Shown in pieces: positions 23,685 to 35,993 of a DNA stretch of 64,000 nucleotides. The notes beneath the pieces were generated by a model. The model saw only the letters and a list, made by a program, of their open reading frames with translations. It was not told where the DNA came from and did no database searches. Numbering within the stretch: the first letter of the stretch is position 1; each line of letters starts with the position of its first letter. The translations under genes were made by a program, and so were the position numbers. The stretch spans positions 9,126,323-9,190,322 of the forward strand of contig CM055064.1 in NCBI GenBank assembly GCA_029204045.2, given 5' to 3'. Source of the DNA: Tillandsia leiboldiana. Lineage: Eukaryota > Streptophyta > Magnoliopsida > Poales > Bromeliaceae.

Positions 23685-25910
23685 GATTAGAGTGGTATCA
23701 GAGCCTAGGATATAGGTCATTGAGGACTTAGAAACCCTAGGCTTGTGGTTGGACATTAGGATGACTACGAGAGAGTCGTGACTTTTAGCGAGAGTCCAGA
23801 TTGAGTTTTTACCTCTCCCTCGGGTTGGGACGAGTGATTTGATATGTTATTCTCTCCAGGTGATTTTGTTGGCTGCAGACAACATAATACTTTAGGAAGG
23901 ATAACAAGTTTTAGACTCTCGCTGGATTGGGTCGTATGGTTGTTGTGTCCTGATGTTCGTTTTTGTTTCAGTTACCTGCGAAGCCGCCGAGACGTCGTGC
24001 AGCGACGAGCGGGCGTTTGACCTCAGCGGAGGAGCCCGGACGGCGGGCTGCCGAGCAGGCTGGGCAGAGTGAGGTACAGGATCTGCGGGCTCTGGTGACC
24101 CAGATGTCGGAGGCGTTGCGGCGCCAGGAGAAGAACATGGAGCGTGTGTTGCGCATGTTCGAGCTGAGAGCATCTCCCGGGGTATCGCCAGTAGTACTCC
24201 AGCAGCGACATTGTCGATTTCGACCCTGATCGCACCACTGATGGTGCAGGAGCAGCGAGAGGTTGCCAACCGGTTATTTTACTTCATCCAGTCCCATCCC
24301 CTGCAGATTTTGGGATTAAGTTGGGGCCTTGGGAGGCCGAGAACTGGATCGCTGCTATGGAAAAGTTGTTCAAGGATTTGTTCATCCAGGAGAAGCTTCA
24401 GGGCGCTTGATCTTGCGCCTTTGGTTAGGGACGCCGAGAGTTGGTGGTGTCGGGTTCGTCCGGTTGGACCACCGAGAGCGAGTTTCCACGATGGATGAGC
24501 AGTGGGCCCCTTGTCACCCAGGATGAGGTTTAGAGGTTGATTGTTGAGAGGGGACTGCACCTGGATATCTATTTCATTGTGCATTCTCGGCGAGTGCCGA
24601 CAGTAGATGCAGCGATTGGGCATGTGCGATGGGTTGACCGAGGATCACTGATCACGTCCAGGAGGGACGGAGATCGAGGGACCAGCTCCAGAGAGAGAGT
24701 CTTCCAGTATGGCCTGATTTCGGGATAGTGGAGTGGATCGAGGTTGCCATGGTGCCAGCCCCAGGATCATGTGTCTCATAGGAGACAGAGACCTGGAGGT
24801 TCTCGGCAGTTGAGGCGCTAGGATACTGGATTGGAGATCGAGATAGTGGTCGACTTGGTTATGGAACCTTGCAGCCGAGGTTGTGCCCGGTTAGTGTTCA
24901 GAACCCGGTAGGGGCTTTCTGAGCTTGCCTTGTTGTCAGGTGGATCGACTGAGGCCTCGATTGTTAGGGTTTGAAGAATCGAGTACTCCAGCTGTGTTTG
25001 AACGGGTTAGCAGCCGGACCCGTCGTGGACATTTGGATTTATTCCCGAAGTGGCTTAGAGCTTCAAGATCACTGGAGGTTAGTGCAGCAACTCCTAAGAG
25101 GGGAGATGTTGGTTGCCTCGTCGAGAGATGTACCTGTGGAACTTGATTGTTTTGGTTGCTAAGGAGCAACGGGGGAGTTTTGCCTTTTGGAGACTTCGAT
25201 TTTTGGAAGCCACCAGCCGCAGAGGTTCATGTTTATAGACTTGAGTTTACGCGGGGAGTTTGGACCGTGATTTTCGTCTGATAGGAAGAAGTGTAATTGA
25301 ATCCTCGCACTTTATCGGCTTTTCTTCGTTGGAGTCGAACAAGGATTTGAGCTATCAGAAGCAACCGAAGAAATTCTTGCTTGTGAAGTTATGGAATTTA
25401 CGGTTGAGTTTACCCAGTGAAGGTTCGGTGGTGCCTGTATGTTGAGTTAGAGCGACCACCTGAGAGCCGAGAGGATGAGTTTGGGTCGCCGATTGGTGGG
25501 CGCCAGGTTAGTGGATCGCTTGGTACTTGGTACGACTTCCTTTCCTAGTGGTTGAGATCAGGGTTTTGCACCCCTACATGGTTGAGTTGGTGGATTGTTG
25601 TTTTGGGTTGCGGCCACAGCAGGGACAGCTTCAACATCGCTCTCTCCTTGTTTTCCCGTTTTAACACCGAAAATAGCAGACGGAGCGAAAAATTTCGAAG
25701 GACTACTCCAGGAATGGAGGCGATGCTGGAACCTGTTCTTGTTGATCGGGGCGAAGGCATCGGTCCTTTGGAAATTTTGGACTTTCCGCTATTTTCGGCT
25801 GCTTTTCAAATTGAGAGAGAGTTGGAGTTGATGATAGTCCTGATGTGGGTTTCTTGTGGTAGGGTGTGTGTTTTGGTTTCGAGGACGAAACCTTTTGAAG
25901 GAGGGGAGAA
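23685..25910 (+). pseudogene. Interior of C: primer-binding site, gag remnant and unrecognised sequence
   Basis: The primer-binding site TGGTATCAGAGC is at 23693-23704. From about 23963 to 24540 there is a gag remnant: a Gln/Glu/Arg-rich coiled-coil-like N-terminus, then, after shifts, a segment resembling the WEAENWIAAMEKLF part of gypsy capsids, with several stops. From 24540 to 25860 I recognise no domain; open frames are short. The interior shows no integrase or reverse transcriptase. Confidence 0.75.
25875..25892 (+). other. Inverted repeat upstream of the 3' LTR of C
   Basis: GGTTTCG and CGAAACC flank AGGA, followed by the purine tract GAAGGAGGGGAGAA that ends next to the LTR at 25911. 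Confidence 0.75.
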
Positions 25911-28900
25911 TGTAGAGTACCGGGTCTTTGGATAGCGCGCCGACCACACAGATGGCTTGGAGCAGAGAGTTGCCTTGGGCATGTTGCATCTGAGTTTACA
26001 GTTGATGCCGGGTTGATTCGGATCAACGCGGAAGCTCCAGCTCGATTCGGGGTTTTCCGGGCTTTGTAGGCCGATTGAGGATGAGATTGGAAATTTCCGA
26101 CTTCACCGTGGAGTGCCGGAAATTCAGGAACACTTGGAACAGGTGTACTTTTGATTTACAGCGAGGTTCGGGAGGTTCCGGACTGACGCGGAGGCAAAAA
26201 GTGAGTCGGAACTGACAATTTTGGAGCCGGTAATTGATTTGAGCACCCCGACTCAACGGATAAGCTTTTTGAGGAGAAAAAGCTGTGGACACGTGTACTT
26301 TTGATTTATAGCGAGGTTCGGGAGGTTCCGGACTGACGCGGAGGACCCGGAGGCAAAAAGTGAGTTGGAACTGGCAATTTTGGAGCCGGTAATTGATTTG
26401 AGCACCCCGCCTCAACGGATGAGCTTTTTGAAGAGAAAAAGCTGTGAGCACGTGTATTTTCGATTTACAGCGAAGTTCGGGAGGTTCCGGGCAGCGGCGG
26501 AGAGCCCGAAGGCAAAAAGTGAGTTGGAGTTGGAGTTTTTGGAATTAATTAATTAACTAATTAATTAATAAAGCTTTTGCTTTATAAAAGCTTCCCCCAG
26601 CCTCCCTCTGCAGCAGAGAGAAAGAAAGAAAAAGGAAGAAAGAAAGAAAGGAAAAGAAAAGAGAGGAAAAGGAAAAAGAGAAGGAAGAAGAGGGTTTTTG
26701 AGGTGATCTTGGATTTTCGGACTCGCCGTTGGAGGCCGCGTGGAGCTCGTGGGCGTGCGGCGGGTGTCGACGAGGTAAGCAATTTCTGATTTTGAGGTTT
26801 TCTCGGGTTTTGAGAGCTTTTGGATTTTTATTTGGTTGTTTAAAAAGCTAAAAATGGGATTTTTGGATTAATTGGATTTTTTGGGGATTTTCGGATTTTA
26901 TTGGGGTTTATTGGTAATTTGCCGTCGCCGGCGGCCGCGCGCGCGCGCAACGGCGCACGCGCGGCGCCAGGATGCTGCTGTTGGCAGCACCCTGCGGCGA
27001 GGTGCCGCTGGGCGCGGCGCCGCGTGCAGCAAAGTGCTGCACGCGGCGCTGCCAGGCCGCGCGCAGGCGCGCGCGGCAGGGCCGCGCGCAGGTGCGCGCG
27101 ACGCTGCCTGGCCGCGCGCGGGCGCGCGCGGCACTGCTTGGCCGCGCGCAGGTGCGCGCGGCACTGCTTGGCCGCGCGCAGGTGCGCGCGGCATGGCCGC
27201 GCGCGGGCGCGCGTGGCAGGGCCGCGCGAAGCGCCGCTGGGCGCCGCGCGCAGCGCCGCTGGGCGCCGCGCGCAGCGCCGCTGGGGCACTGCGCGACGCG
27301 CTGCAGCGCCGCACAGCAGCCCCTGCGCCGCGCGGTTTGGCTTGGCGCCGCGCGGCGGGCCTCCCTCGTCGCGCGGCAGGGCTGGTGGACGCTCGGCGTG
27401 CTCCCGGACGGCGGGCGACACCTCGGGTTGCGTGCCGGCGCCGTTTTTTCGCCGTCGGAGCCCGTTGGTCGCCGTCGGCCGCTGTTTTTCGCCGCCGCGA
27501 GCTGTTTTTCGCCGACGGGCGCTGGTTTTCGCCGACGGAGCAGTTTTTCGCCGCCGCGCGCTGTTTTTCGCCGTCGGGCGCAGTTTTTCGCCGACGGAGC
27601 CGTTTTTTCGCAGTTTTCGCCGGCAGATTTCGCGAGCGGTTTTCGCAGGATTTTCGCAAGCTGATTTTTGAGCGGTTTTTTCGCCGTCGGGCGCTGGTTT
27701 TCGCCGACGGAGCTGTTTTTCGCCGCCGCGTCCTGTTTTTCACCGTCGGGCGCTGGTTTTCGCCGACGGAGCTGTTTTCGCCGCCGCGTGCTGTTTTTCG
27801 CCGTCGGGCGCTGATTTTTGCCGACGGAGCTGTTTTTTCGCCGCCGCGTGCTGTTTTTCGCCGTCGGGCGCTGGTTTTCGCCGACGGAGCTGTTTTTCGC
27901 CGCCGCGTGCTGTTTTTCGCCGTCGGGCGCTGGTTTTCGCCGACGGAGCTGTTTTTTCGCCGCCGCGTGCTGTTTTTCACCGTCGGGCGCTGGTTTTCGC
28001 CGACGGAGCTGTTTTTCGCCGCCGCGTGCTGTTTTTCACCGTCGGGCGCTGGTTTTCGCCGACGGAGCTGTTTTTCGCCGCCGCGTGCTGGTTTTCGCCG
28101 CCGGGCGCTGGTTTTCGCTGGCGGAGGCTGTTTTTTCGCCGTCGGATGCCCGGTTTTGACCGTTTTGATTGATTTTGCGATTTCTTCGCTTCTGGCAGCT
28201 TGCGGTGCGGTTTTAGCTTCCGCGGAGCGCGCGGTCGTGTGGTTGGTCGCCGCGTGCTCCGATTCGCGTGCGGATTCTGGCATCGGGCTTCGTGTTGCGT
28301 GCGGACCCCTTGGAGGCCAGGTAAGCCCGCTGGGCCAATTGCAAGTGTCGACGAGCAATTGGTGGCTTTCTGAGGTGGGTTGGTTTTTCTCTCCAAGTCT
28401 ACGGACTTCCTTCTAATTCTATTGTGATAGGATTGCATGCTAGTTTAAGTGTTTTCTTGGAACTTAACTAGCACCCCCGTCATATGTGCATGTGTTTGAC
28501 CAGACCAATAGAGAACCTTGATTTGGGCTAGGTTCCTTTATGCTTTAGACATCCCACATTTTGCTTATCCCTCTGGGTTAGGGTTCCTCGCCCGGGTAGT
28601 GGGCCGAGAGGTCAGAGTGTTGTGGGACGGGTGTTGCACTCGGGCCCGGGGGGCCGAGTGGGGTATGGTGGCTGGGTTAGGCCAGTGTTAGTGTTTTGGG
28701 GAACCGTTTCAGATAAACGGTGGTCCCGGGGGTTTTCCTTTCCGCTGTTCTTCTCGTCACCACCAGGTTGTGATCGTGGTGCACGTGTGTTAGCAGGACC
28801 TTGAACCCAGAACCTTTTTGGATGAATACATGATTTTGGTCAGCCAATGTTTCTTCCAAGCCTCGCAAGGTTACCTGAGTCTGTTCTTGTGTGATAGGAC

Positions 28901-30359
28901 GAGGGCATTAGCCCTTCGAGGTTTGGGCGTAAAACTTGATTTCAAAAGGGTTTTCCTAAAAAGACTAAAAATCATTAATAAGATGGATTTCTCTCAGATC
29001 GAATGGTTTTCTGAAATAAATGACATGGTTTCTTATAAACTTATCCACCCGAGCGGATTCGAGTGATCTGGGTTCTAAGGGCTGTTTTCTTTCTTAGGGA
29101 CGTAGATGTTAGTCCCCGGGGTTTCGGACCCTTCGTAGATCTGGCCGTGGAGTAGCTCCGGCCGTGAGTTGAGTGTTGAGTTCAGTGGGGTGTTGTTGAG
29201 GGAGCCGTTGGGAGAGACGGTGGTCCCAGCTGTGTAGTACCTTCGTTGAGTGGGTCAGTGTTGTGAGATTGAGTCGTGGAGGGTTCTCCGACTGAGTTGT
29301 GCTTTGAGCATCGAGATACCGATTTGTTTGATCGAGGACTACAGCCTGCAGGAGCCACTTGTGAGACAGTGATACTGATGAGATACTTGAGTTCGGTGGG
29401 GTCGCACCCCTCGAACCACGCCCCGGGTGCGTTGATGATTCCGAGCCTGATGAGGCTGCGATGATGATACCGAGCCTGACGAGGCTGCGATGATGCGCCT
29501 AGTTCATATACTAGAGGTCGCTTGATACCCCTGGCCGTGCTACCATGGGGTCACTGTGTGAGATATCGAGTTTGTCCGTTTGGACACCCTGGTTGATACA
29601 CCAGGGGGCGCAGGCTTGACTCGACTGGACCCTGTGGGGCAGTCGCTGAGATTTGAGATACACTGAGAGAGTGATGGCGTAGCATGTGTCATAGTAGAGC
29701 GTCTTGGGCTTAGTACTTGTGACATATTGTCAGCAGTGAGTGACTGCATACCATCATCCATAGTCTCTTCCTTTTGAGCATAGTAGATAGAGGCATGATA
29801 GCTGTAGATTCTTTTCCAGCATATTTATATTATCATCAGTCTTTTCTCTATCTTATGCCTCTGGTAGACTTAGTGGGCAGACCGTGGTTCTTGGAGACGG
29901 TACCCACTGAGAACTACTGTAGGATGTAGTTCTCACACCCTCTGTCGGTGACAGGTTGCTGAGGCTTTCTTCCGTTCCTGCCGAGCTTGACTGGACGGAC
30001 CGAGGACAGGGAGTCGCGTGATAGTTCCCTACCAGCATTGTTACTTTAGAGTGCGGTAGATGTACCATCCCGGATTGTGGGAGTTGGTTATATTTCTCGT
30101 TTAGCTATCTCCCATTTGGATTCGTAGATGTTGTATAGGTGGACTTCTATTTGTATCATCTGATTTTGGGAGATAGGCTATGTGTTGTTGCAACCTTACA
30201 GAGAAAAATTTTATAGTACAGCTTTTTATCCGCTCTGATATCTGTGTAGCTGTAGTTTTGTCTTTTGCAGGCTAGACGCTTCGTCTGTACGGCAGTTTCC
30301 GTACAGATGGCGGATCTGTTGGCGAGCCCGGGTCGCAGTTTCGACCCCGGGGCGTGACA
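25911..30359 (+). repeat. 3' LTR of C
   Basis: 4449 bp, uninterrupted. It shows the original target of D at 29734-29750 as an empty site. It contains the 159-bp repeat (about 26142-26560), TATA box, purine-rich leader, GC-rich array (26930-27400) and minisatellite (27443-28150, seven regular 59-bp units). Confidence 0.95.
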
Positions 30360-30364
30360 CTATG

Positions 30365-30834
30365 TGGAACATGCTCACCCTACAGAGAGACTCCCCTACC
30401 CAATGATAATTATGCGCATCCTTCAGAAATTTTAAGTCGACACAAGTGCAAGCTCCTACATGCATAGTCTGGGTACAATCAATGAAACGACTATAGTGAA
30501 GTCTCTCTCCACGAAACAATATGAGCCCCCATCACCTCCTCGCCGACAACGAGCACAACCACCAGCGGCAACTTCTTCACAACAAGCAACACCTCCAGTC
30601 CCACCAGTACATGCAGCACAACATGCACCTCCATCAACTTCCGATGATGCATCGGTTACCTCTATCTATAAAGAACAAAAGCGTCTCTCCGACGAGCAAG
30701 AACGCATATCTAACAAATTCGTTGAGGTGACAGAGAATCTTAAAGAGGTTAAGAAAGAACAATCTTCAATGAACAAGAGGATAAAGAAAATCTTTCAAAT
30801 ACTCGGGTGTGTTAGTTCCGAAGAATCGGAATAA
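30365..30834 (+). pseudogene. Element B ORF3, 3' part
   Basis: The frame interrupted at 9976 continues here without shift. It meets TAA at 30433-30435, then stays open to a stop at 30832-30834. The encoded tail is Pro/Gln/Ser-rich, then a charged segment of heptad-like Lys/Glu pattern suggesting a coiled coil. The matching tail in A is in frame with its N-terminus and has no equivalent of the TAA, which supports the view that the whole is one ORF and that the TAA is a later change. Confidence 0.8.
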
Positions 30835-31496
30835 CTTTTTTTTAACTTATCTTTCTCTTGTGCAGGTTTCTAGTCTTAATTTTAGTTTTCTTATTATCTA
30901 AAATTTTAACTCTCCTGACGTTTTGTATTTTTGGCTTCATTTTGTGACAAAAAGGGGCAGAGAGAAAAGAAACGAACAATGATATGTGAACTCTGAACTT
31001 TGCACTATGAAGGTAAGTATCACAACTTGAACTTGTGGTTTTGTATTGTGTTTGAATGCATGCCCCGACTAACTATTTGACTAATTATTTGGGCATGTAC
31101 TATTACTAACAAGTTGTTTGATTACTAACAAAGTTATGACATCTTGAATTTTATTGCTTAGAAGATATGTCGATGTTTTATTGATGATCCAATTACATAT
31201 CTAAATTCGTAAAATGTCATGGTAAGTATAAATGAGTATAAACTTCATCTCTGTGTGTGGTTTTTGAATGACATAAAATTCTTGAGGTATCTAACGATCT
31301 CTTTTTTCAAAAATTGCTTCTTTTTGCAGAGAGTACAGATGTCTAAGTCTAGAGTCTGTTTTAGGAGTTTATCTCATGTATTTTATTTTGGATCTCCATT
31401 GTAAATTTTTATTGTATGGTGATAGCAACAAAAATATCTTTTTGAATTTTCTTGAGTGGATTTGTGTTTTGTCACGAAACCGCCAAAGGGGGAGAT
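30835..31496 (+). other. 3' untranslated region and purine tracts of B
   Basis: AT-rich. A purine-rich signal AAAAAGGGGCAG is at 30949-30960 and the terminal polypurine tract AAAGGGGGAGA at 31485-31495, adjacent to the 3' LTR. The same two signals are in A (43690 and 44207). No gene is visible. Confidence 0.8.
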
Positions 31497-32765
31497 TGTT
31501 ACGGAATTTGAGTTGGCGTATTTCGTGAACTCGGTTAAGTCTTGAAGATTGAAGATAAAGAAGGTTGGATCATATAACTCAATCTCAAGAAAGAAGAATT
31601 CAAAAGGATCAGGTATGTTTAACTAATTATTTTTGGTGATCCGAATACTTCTTATAGTGTAGAAACACTTGGATGAATTTTTTAATTGCATAAAAATCAA
31701 AAACTGGACATGGGACATGTTCAGGATCCGGATCAGACATTCCAATCCGGATCCCGAAGGGTGTTAGTTCATACGAAAATTCAATCCGGATCCAAGCCCT
31801 CTTCTGATCCGGATCCCGAACATGGGTTTTTGCTGAATTGTATGAACGATCCGGATCAGGCACTTCGATCCGGATCCCGAATCTTTGTTTTTCAGGAAAC
31901 TGTCTCTTTCGTTACTACAATCCGGATCGCCGAAATTCGATCCGGATCGTCGTCCTGAAAAATCCCAGAAAAGGTTAGTTTTTTATTCTTATCTTCTTCC
32001 AACGGTTTCTAACCTATAAATAGACCCTTTAATTTATCTTTTGGGGTACAACGCACAAAGTGTAAAATACGACCGAAATAAAAAATTCCACATATAGAGA
32101 AGAAAGGAAATACTAGATTTAATTCTATGTTTCTTCATCTATATTATTAATTTGATTCTCGGTTTTCCAAACTCAGATTTTAAGTAGAATCAAATTAATG
32201 AATACTTAGATGGTATTTTCGATCTATTTCTAATCTAAGTATTCGGCGGATCATCACCACCCAAAAACAACGATTTTCCCAAAATCGGCGCGTTGACTCG
32301 CGTGGCCTTGTGGATTCAAGGTGCAACCGCTCTCGTGGATTCGGAGCGAGGTACGTTCGTGGATTCGAAGCGTGCTACTGGGTGAAGACCGTGGATTCGG
32401 TCGGACGTCGTGGACTCGACGTTGGACGCTGTGGATTCGGCGTTGGGCGCTGATCGTGGATTCGAGAAGCGTTGCGGAGCGAGCGGAGAAGATCTACTGG
32501 GAGCGTATGGAAAAGGTTGAGTCGTCTGTGAGTACGGTATATCACCTTGTACGTGTTTAATTCTAGTGGATTTCACCGTGTGATCGGTCCCGTGGTTTTT
32601 TACTCCGGTTTGGAGTTTTTCCACGTAAAAATCTTGCGTGTTTATTTTTATTTCCGCATTGGGTTTTATTGCGCAATGATTTTTTGAGTGTTTAACGTTT
32701 ACACCTATTCACCCCCCTCTAGGTGTTTTTTCCCCTATTTAGATCCAATTATATATAACCCAACA
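31497..32765 (+). repeat. 3' LTR of B
   Basis: 1269 bp, TG to CA, equal in length to the 5' LTR with about 20 substitutions. It keeps the palindrome array (31725-31950) and the TATA box. It is followed by CTATG (32766-32770). Confidence 0.95.
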
Positions 32766-32770
32766 CTATG

Positions 32771-32874
32771 TACAACAACAAATAAAAAGAAAATGTTCCA
32801 AAATATCAAGAATGCTTAAAGGAATTTTGAACAAATTGGATTGTACCAGTTCAGACAGGTCTGATCTAGAATGA
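32771..32874 (+). pseudogene. Element A ORF3, 3' part
   Basis: Continuation of the frame cut at 999. It encodes a Lys/Arg-rich amphipathic tail whose last residues (Cys-Thr-Ser-Ser-Asp pattern) parallel the C-terminus of ORF3 of B, and stops at TGA 32872-32874. From 32875 to 32965 the 3' untranslated region of A begins, up to the insertion of E. Confidence 0.8.
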
Positions 32875-32965
32875 TCACTTGCCTTAATGATCTAATCTTG
32901 GGTTTCTTTGTTGTTCTAGCTGTGTTCTTTCTAATCATTTTTATTTTGCAGGTTTTTAGTCTTAG

Positions 32966-35900
32966 TGTAATATCATAGATTTTGTAACACTTAATACCTC
33001 CGGCTAATAAAGTTTCCATTTAATGTAATTAACGTAACGGGTTTACTTAAGTCGTTAATTCGGAGGTGCGGGTATTTTTCTGCGATAGAGCTCGGAAAAC
33101 GGAGAATGGCGGTGCGATCGGATCCGATTCCGACTTACGGAACTCCCGGAAAGGGGTAGAAAGTGATCGCAATGGCCAGGGGTGCATCGAAATCCGCGTA
33201 AGTGATTTGGCACGCTTTTCGAGGAAAAAGATAAAATTATCTTTAAGGAATTATCCTGAAGGATCTAAAATGAGGAATAAATTAATTGGAGAATTAATTA
33301 GTTGGGGAATTAATTAACTAAGGAATTAATTAAATGGGGATTTTAAAATACCCAAAGTGGTTATTGTCGTACGAAAAGATATTTCGTTATCTTCGCCCGA
33401 AAGAAAGAGAGAGGAAAAGAAAAAGAAAGACGAAACCCTAACCGGAGGAAACAAAAAGAAAGGCGAAACCCTAATCGGAAGAGAACGGTGGAGAAGAAGG
33501 TGAGAGCTAAAGGATCCAAACCCTCCCGACGAACGCGCCAAAACCGGGAGCGAGAACGCATAGCCGTATCCTACGATTAGAGGTAAACTAATTTTATTTT
33601 GGTATAGTTTCGCTCGGTTTTTGGGTATCGGTCTTTCATGAAGTTTAGGAGTAGCCAGTTGCTACCCAACGTGTCGCGCCGCGAAGCCCTAAGGCGTCGC
33701 CGCGCGACCGTAATGCGCGCCGCGCGGGGACGGTGCCCGCGCGGCCGCGGCTAGAACCGCGCGGGATCAAGCTCCCCGCGTGGCCGCGGCTAGGGTAAAC
33801 GCCGCGTGGGGCTGGTGCCCGCGCGGCCGCGGCAATAGCCGCGCGGGGCCGGTGCCCGCGCGGCCGCGGCAAAAGCCGTGCGGGGCCGGTGCCCGCGCGG
33901 CCGAGGCGCGTGCCGCGCGGGCGGGTGCCGCGCGGGCGGGTGCCACGCGGCGACAGCTTGTGCCGCGCGGGCGGATGCCCGGGTGGCGGCGGCGGCACAT
34001 GCCGCGCGGGCGGGTGCCCGCGCGGCGGCGGCATTCCATGCCCCGCGGGGCCTTGGCCGCGCGGCTGCAGCACATGCCGCGCGGGCGGAAGCCCGCGCGG
34101 CGGCGACGTTGCATGCCGCGCGGGGCCTTGCCCGCGCGGCTGCAGCTTGTGCCGCGCGAGCGGGTGCCCGCGCGGCGGCGGCGGTGGCGGTGCATGCCGC
34201 ACGGGGCCCTGCCCGGGCGGCTGCAGTTTGTGCCGCGCGGGCGGGTGCCCGCGCGACGGTGAGAGCACGTGCCGCGCGGGGCCATGCCCGCGCGGCCACG
34301 GCTAATGCCGCGCGGTCAGGCGCCCGTGCGGTTGCGGCGCGCGGGGTTGGTGCCCGCGCGGCCGCGGCGATTACCGCGCGGGGCCGGCGCCCGCGCGGCC
34401 GGGGTTTGCGCCGTGCGGGGCTGAGGTCCGCACGGCGGCGGATGAAACCGCGCGGGGTTGGTACCCGCGCGGCCGCGGCGTGCGTCGCGCGGAGCTAGGG
34501 CCCACGCGGTCACGATAAATGCTGCGCGGGGCCGGTGCCCGCGCGGCCGTACGACACGCAACTCCGCGGGGGGCGGCTGCGTCGCTCTCCGCGCGCGGGT
34601 GCCCCCGCCGGGTCAAGTGTCCTTAGTGTTGTTGAGTTGTTTGGGCTCGGTTTATCCACTACTATATTGTTGATCTGACTATGGCACTTTTGGGGACTAC
34701 TTCTAGGTCCGGGCGTCAACAGAGAGCAAGGTTCAATCTTCGGAATATGCGTTTCGCATAATCGAGGTGGGTAGGTGTTGGTTATTACCAGTGTGGTGTC
34801 GTTTCCGGATACTCGTTTTGATAAAGTAGATATGTTTAAAGTTTGACTAACCCCATAGCATCTGAATCCCTCTTATGATGTCAATCAAAGCGGCTGCGGT
34901 CGCAGGTGCGGTATATTATTCTGATTAAAGCGGCTGAAGTCGCAAGGCAATAAATACACTCATATTGCTTACACGCACACCGGCAGTTTGGCCACTATAG
35001 AGGCTGTATTTTTCCGAAAAGATGGTAAGTCATTTACCCGTGTACCCCACAAGGTGAGGTTAGTGGGGGCCCCTCAAGGGGAGGCGGCTGCTACTTGGGC
35101 AGTCGAGGGGTTGGAGGCACCAAGAAGATGAGTACGGTATTGGGGTTGGGGCCCAAATTATTTTGAATACTGGGGTAGGTGCCCAGCGGAACTTTCAACA
35201 TGGATTTAGCGATACATGAGGGGGAGGGGGAAAGTAAATGCTCCGGTGATTCGGTGTGTTCGTTCTGTCATTGCGTTTACTTACATGTTTCTAGTTTATC
35301 AGGCACTGACAACCCACTCTGTGACAGGTTCGAGTAGGGGTGGAACCCGGGACGACGGTGAGGCATCCGTTAGAGGACATTAGCCGAAAGGGCTAGTAAA
35401 ACGATACGTTACTTTCTTTACTTTTGGTTATTTAGTTATACTATGGTTACTTTAGTTGTGATTCATTTACTGTGGTTTCTGATGGATGTTGGGATGAGGT
35501 TTATCTTGTATTTAACTATGAATGTTAGGATGTGCAATTGCGGCTTAGTTTCAAATACAAACCAGTTTCAAAAGCGTTTTCAAAGCAAGTGCCGTGTGGG
35601 CACCGATTTCAAAACCCGTGGATTTATCCTTTCTAGTTAATGGCCGCGCAAAGAGTTTGCGAAAACGTTTTAGAACGCTGGGTGTCGAGTGGGCACCGAT
35701 TTTCAAAACCCATGGGTTTATGCTATAGTCTTATAGAATAGCGGTGATGATGTGAAATAATATGTTCTCTCCTCTTTGCCCGTCATGGTTGGAATGGTTA
35801 AAGTATTCGACTTGTTGGCAACGCCGTGCCTATACGAAGGAGACTCCGCCCGTTTGGGGAGTGAATTTGTATATGTGGCGGGTCTGATACGCGCCGGAGG

Positions 35901-35975
35901 AAAGGTTCGGTAAAAGATTTAGAGAAAAAAAAATGGGTACGTTTTCCGCAATGTTAGAACCTCCGGAGCGTGACA
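32966..35975 (+). repeat. 5' LTR of E, with GC-rich array
   Basis: Contains a run of GGAATTAATTAA-type units (about 33275-33335), a purine-rich stretch with repeated GAAACCCTAA words (33410-33480), a donor-like AGAG/GTAAAC near 33580, and a GC-rich array at 33690-34610 built of GCCGCGCGGGCGGGTGCCCG-type words. The end CCGGAGCGTGACA differs by one base from the usual terminus. Confidence 0.92.
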
Positions 35976-35982
35976 GATTTTA

Positions 35983-35993
35983 TGGTATCAGAG
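35983..35993 (+). other. Primer-binding site of E
   Basis: TGGTATCAGAG begins seven bases after the LTR; the twelfth base of the consensus is not matched. Confidence 0.85.

Larger units (their letters stand above)
9977..30359 (+). mobile_element. Element C: non-autonomous Ty3/gypsy-type element with 4.4-kb LTRs, split by D
   Basis: LTRs begin TGTAGAGT and end GGGGCGTGACA or GTGGCGTGACA. The 5' LTR (9977-23684) is interrupted by D; the 3' LTR is 25911-30359. CTATG flanks the element at 9972-9976 and 30360-30364. The interior is only 2226 bp (23685-25910), contains a gag remnant and no recognisable pol, so each LTR is twice as long as the interior. The primer-binding site and terminal sequence are of the same type as in D, E and F. 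Movement must have used enzymes from a related complete element. Confidence 0.92.
1000..32765 (+). mobile_element. Element B: Sirevirus-like Ty1/copia retrotransposon, split by C
   Basis: A complete copia element bounded by two 1269-bp LTRs (1000-2268 and 31497-32765) that begin TG and end CA, flanked by CTATG at 995-999 and 32766-32770. Order: LTR, primer-binding site, gag, protease, integrase, reverse transcriptase, RNase H, spacer, ORF3, purine tract, LTR. Domain order integrase before reverse transcriptase defines Ty1/copia; the extra ORF and the purine-rich signals downstream of pol point to the Sirevirus lineage. I count about 20 substitutions between the two LTRs (1.6%), which at 1.3e-8 per site per year suggests roughly 0.6 million years since insertion. 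The coding region has at least three in-frame stops and two frameshifts, so it is not autonomous now. Element C (9977-30359) lies within ORF3. Confidence 0.95.

Noticed and set aside
24540..25860. Possible captured host gene in the interior of C
   Set aside because: I looked for a long open frame or familiar motif and found only short frames without consistent codon pattern. A search against plant proteins would be needed to reopen this.
33645..34616. Open frames rich in Ala, Arg, Gly and Pro in the LTRs of E and in I (41396-42278, 58471-59458)
   Set aside because: Composition effect of GC-rich repeats inside LTRs; both strands are open and no known domain is seen.
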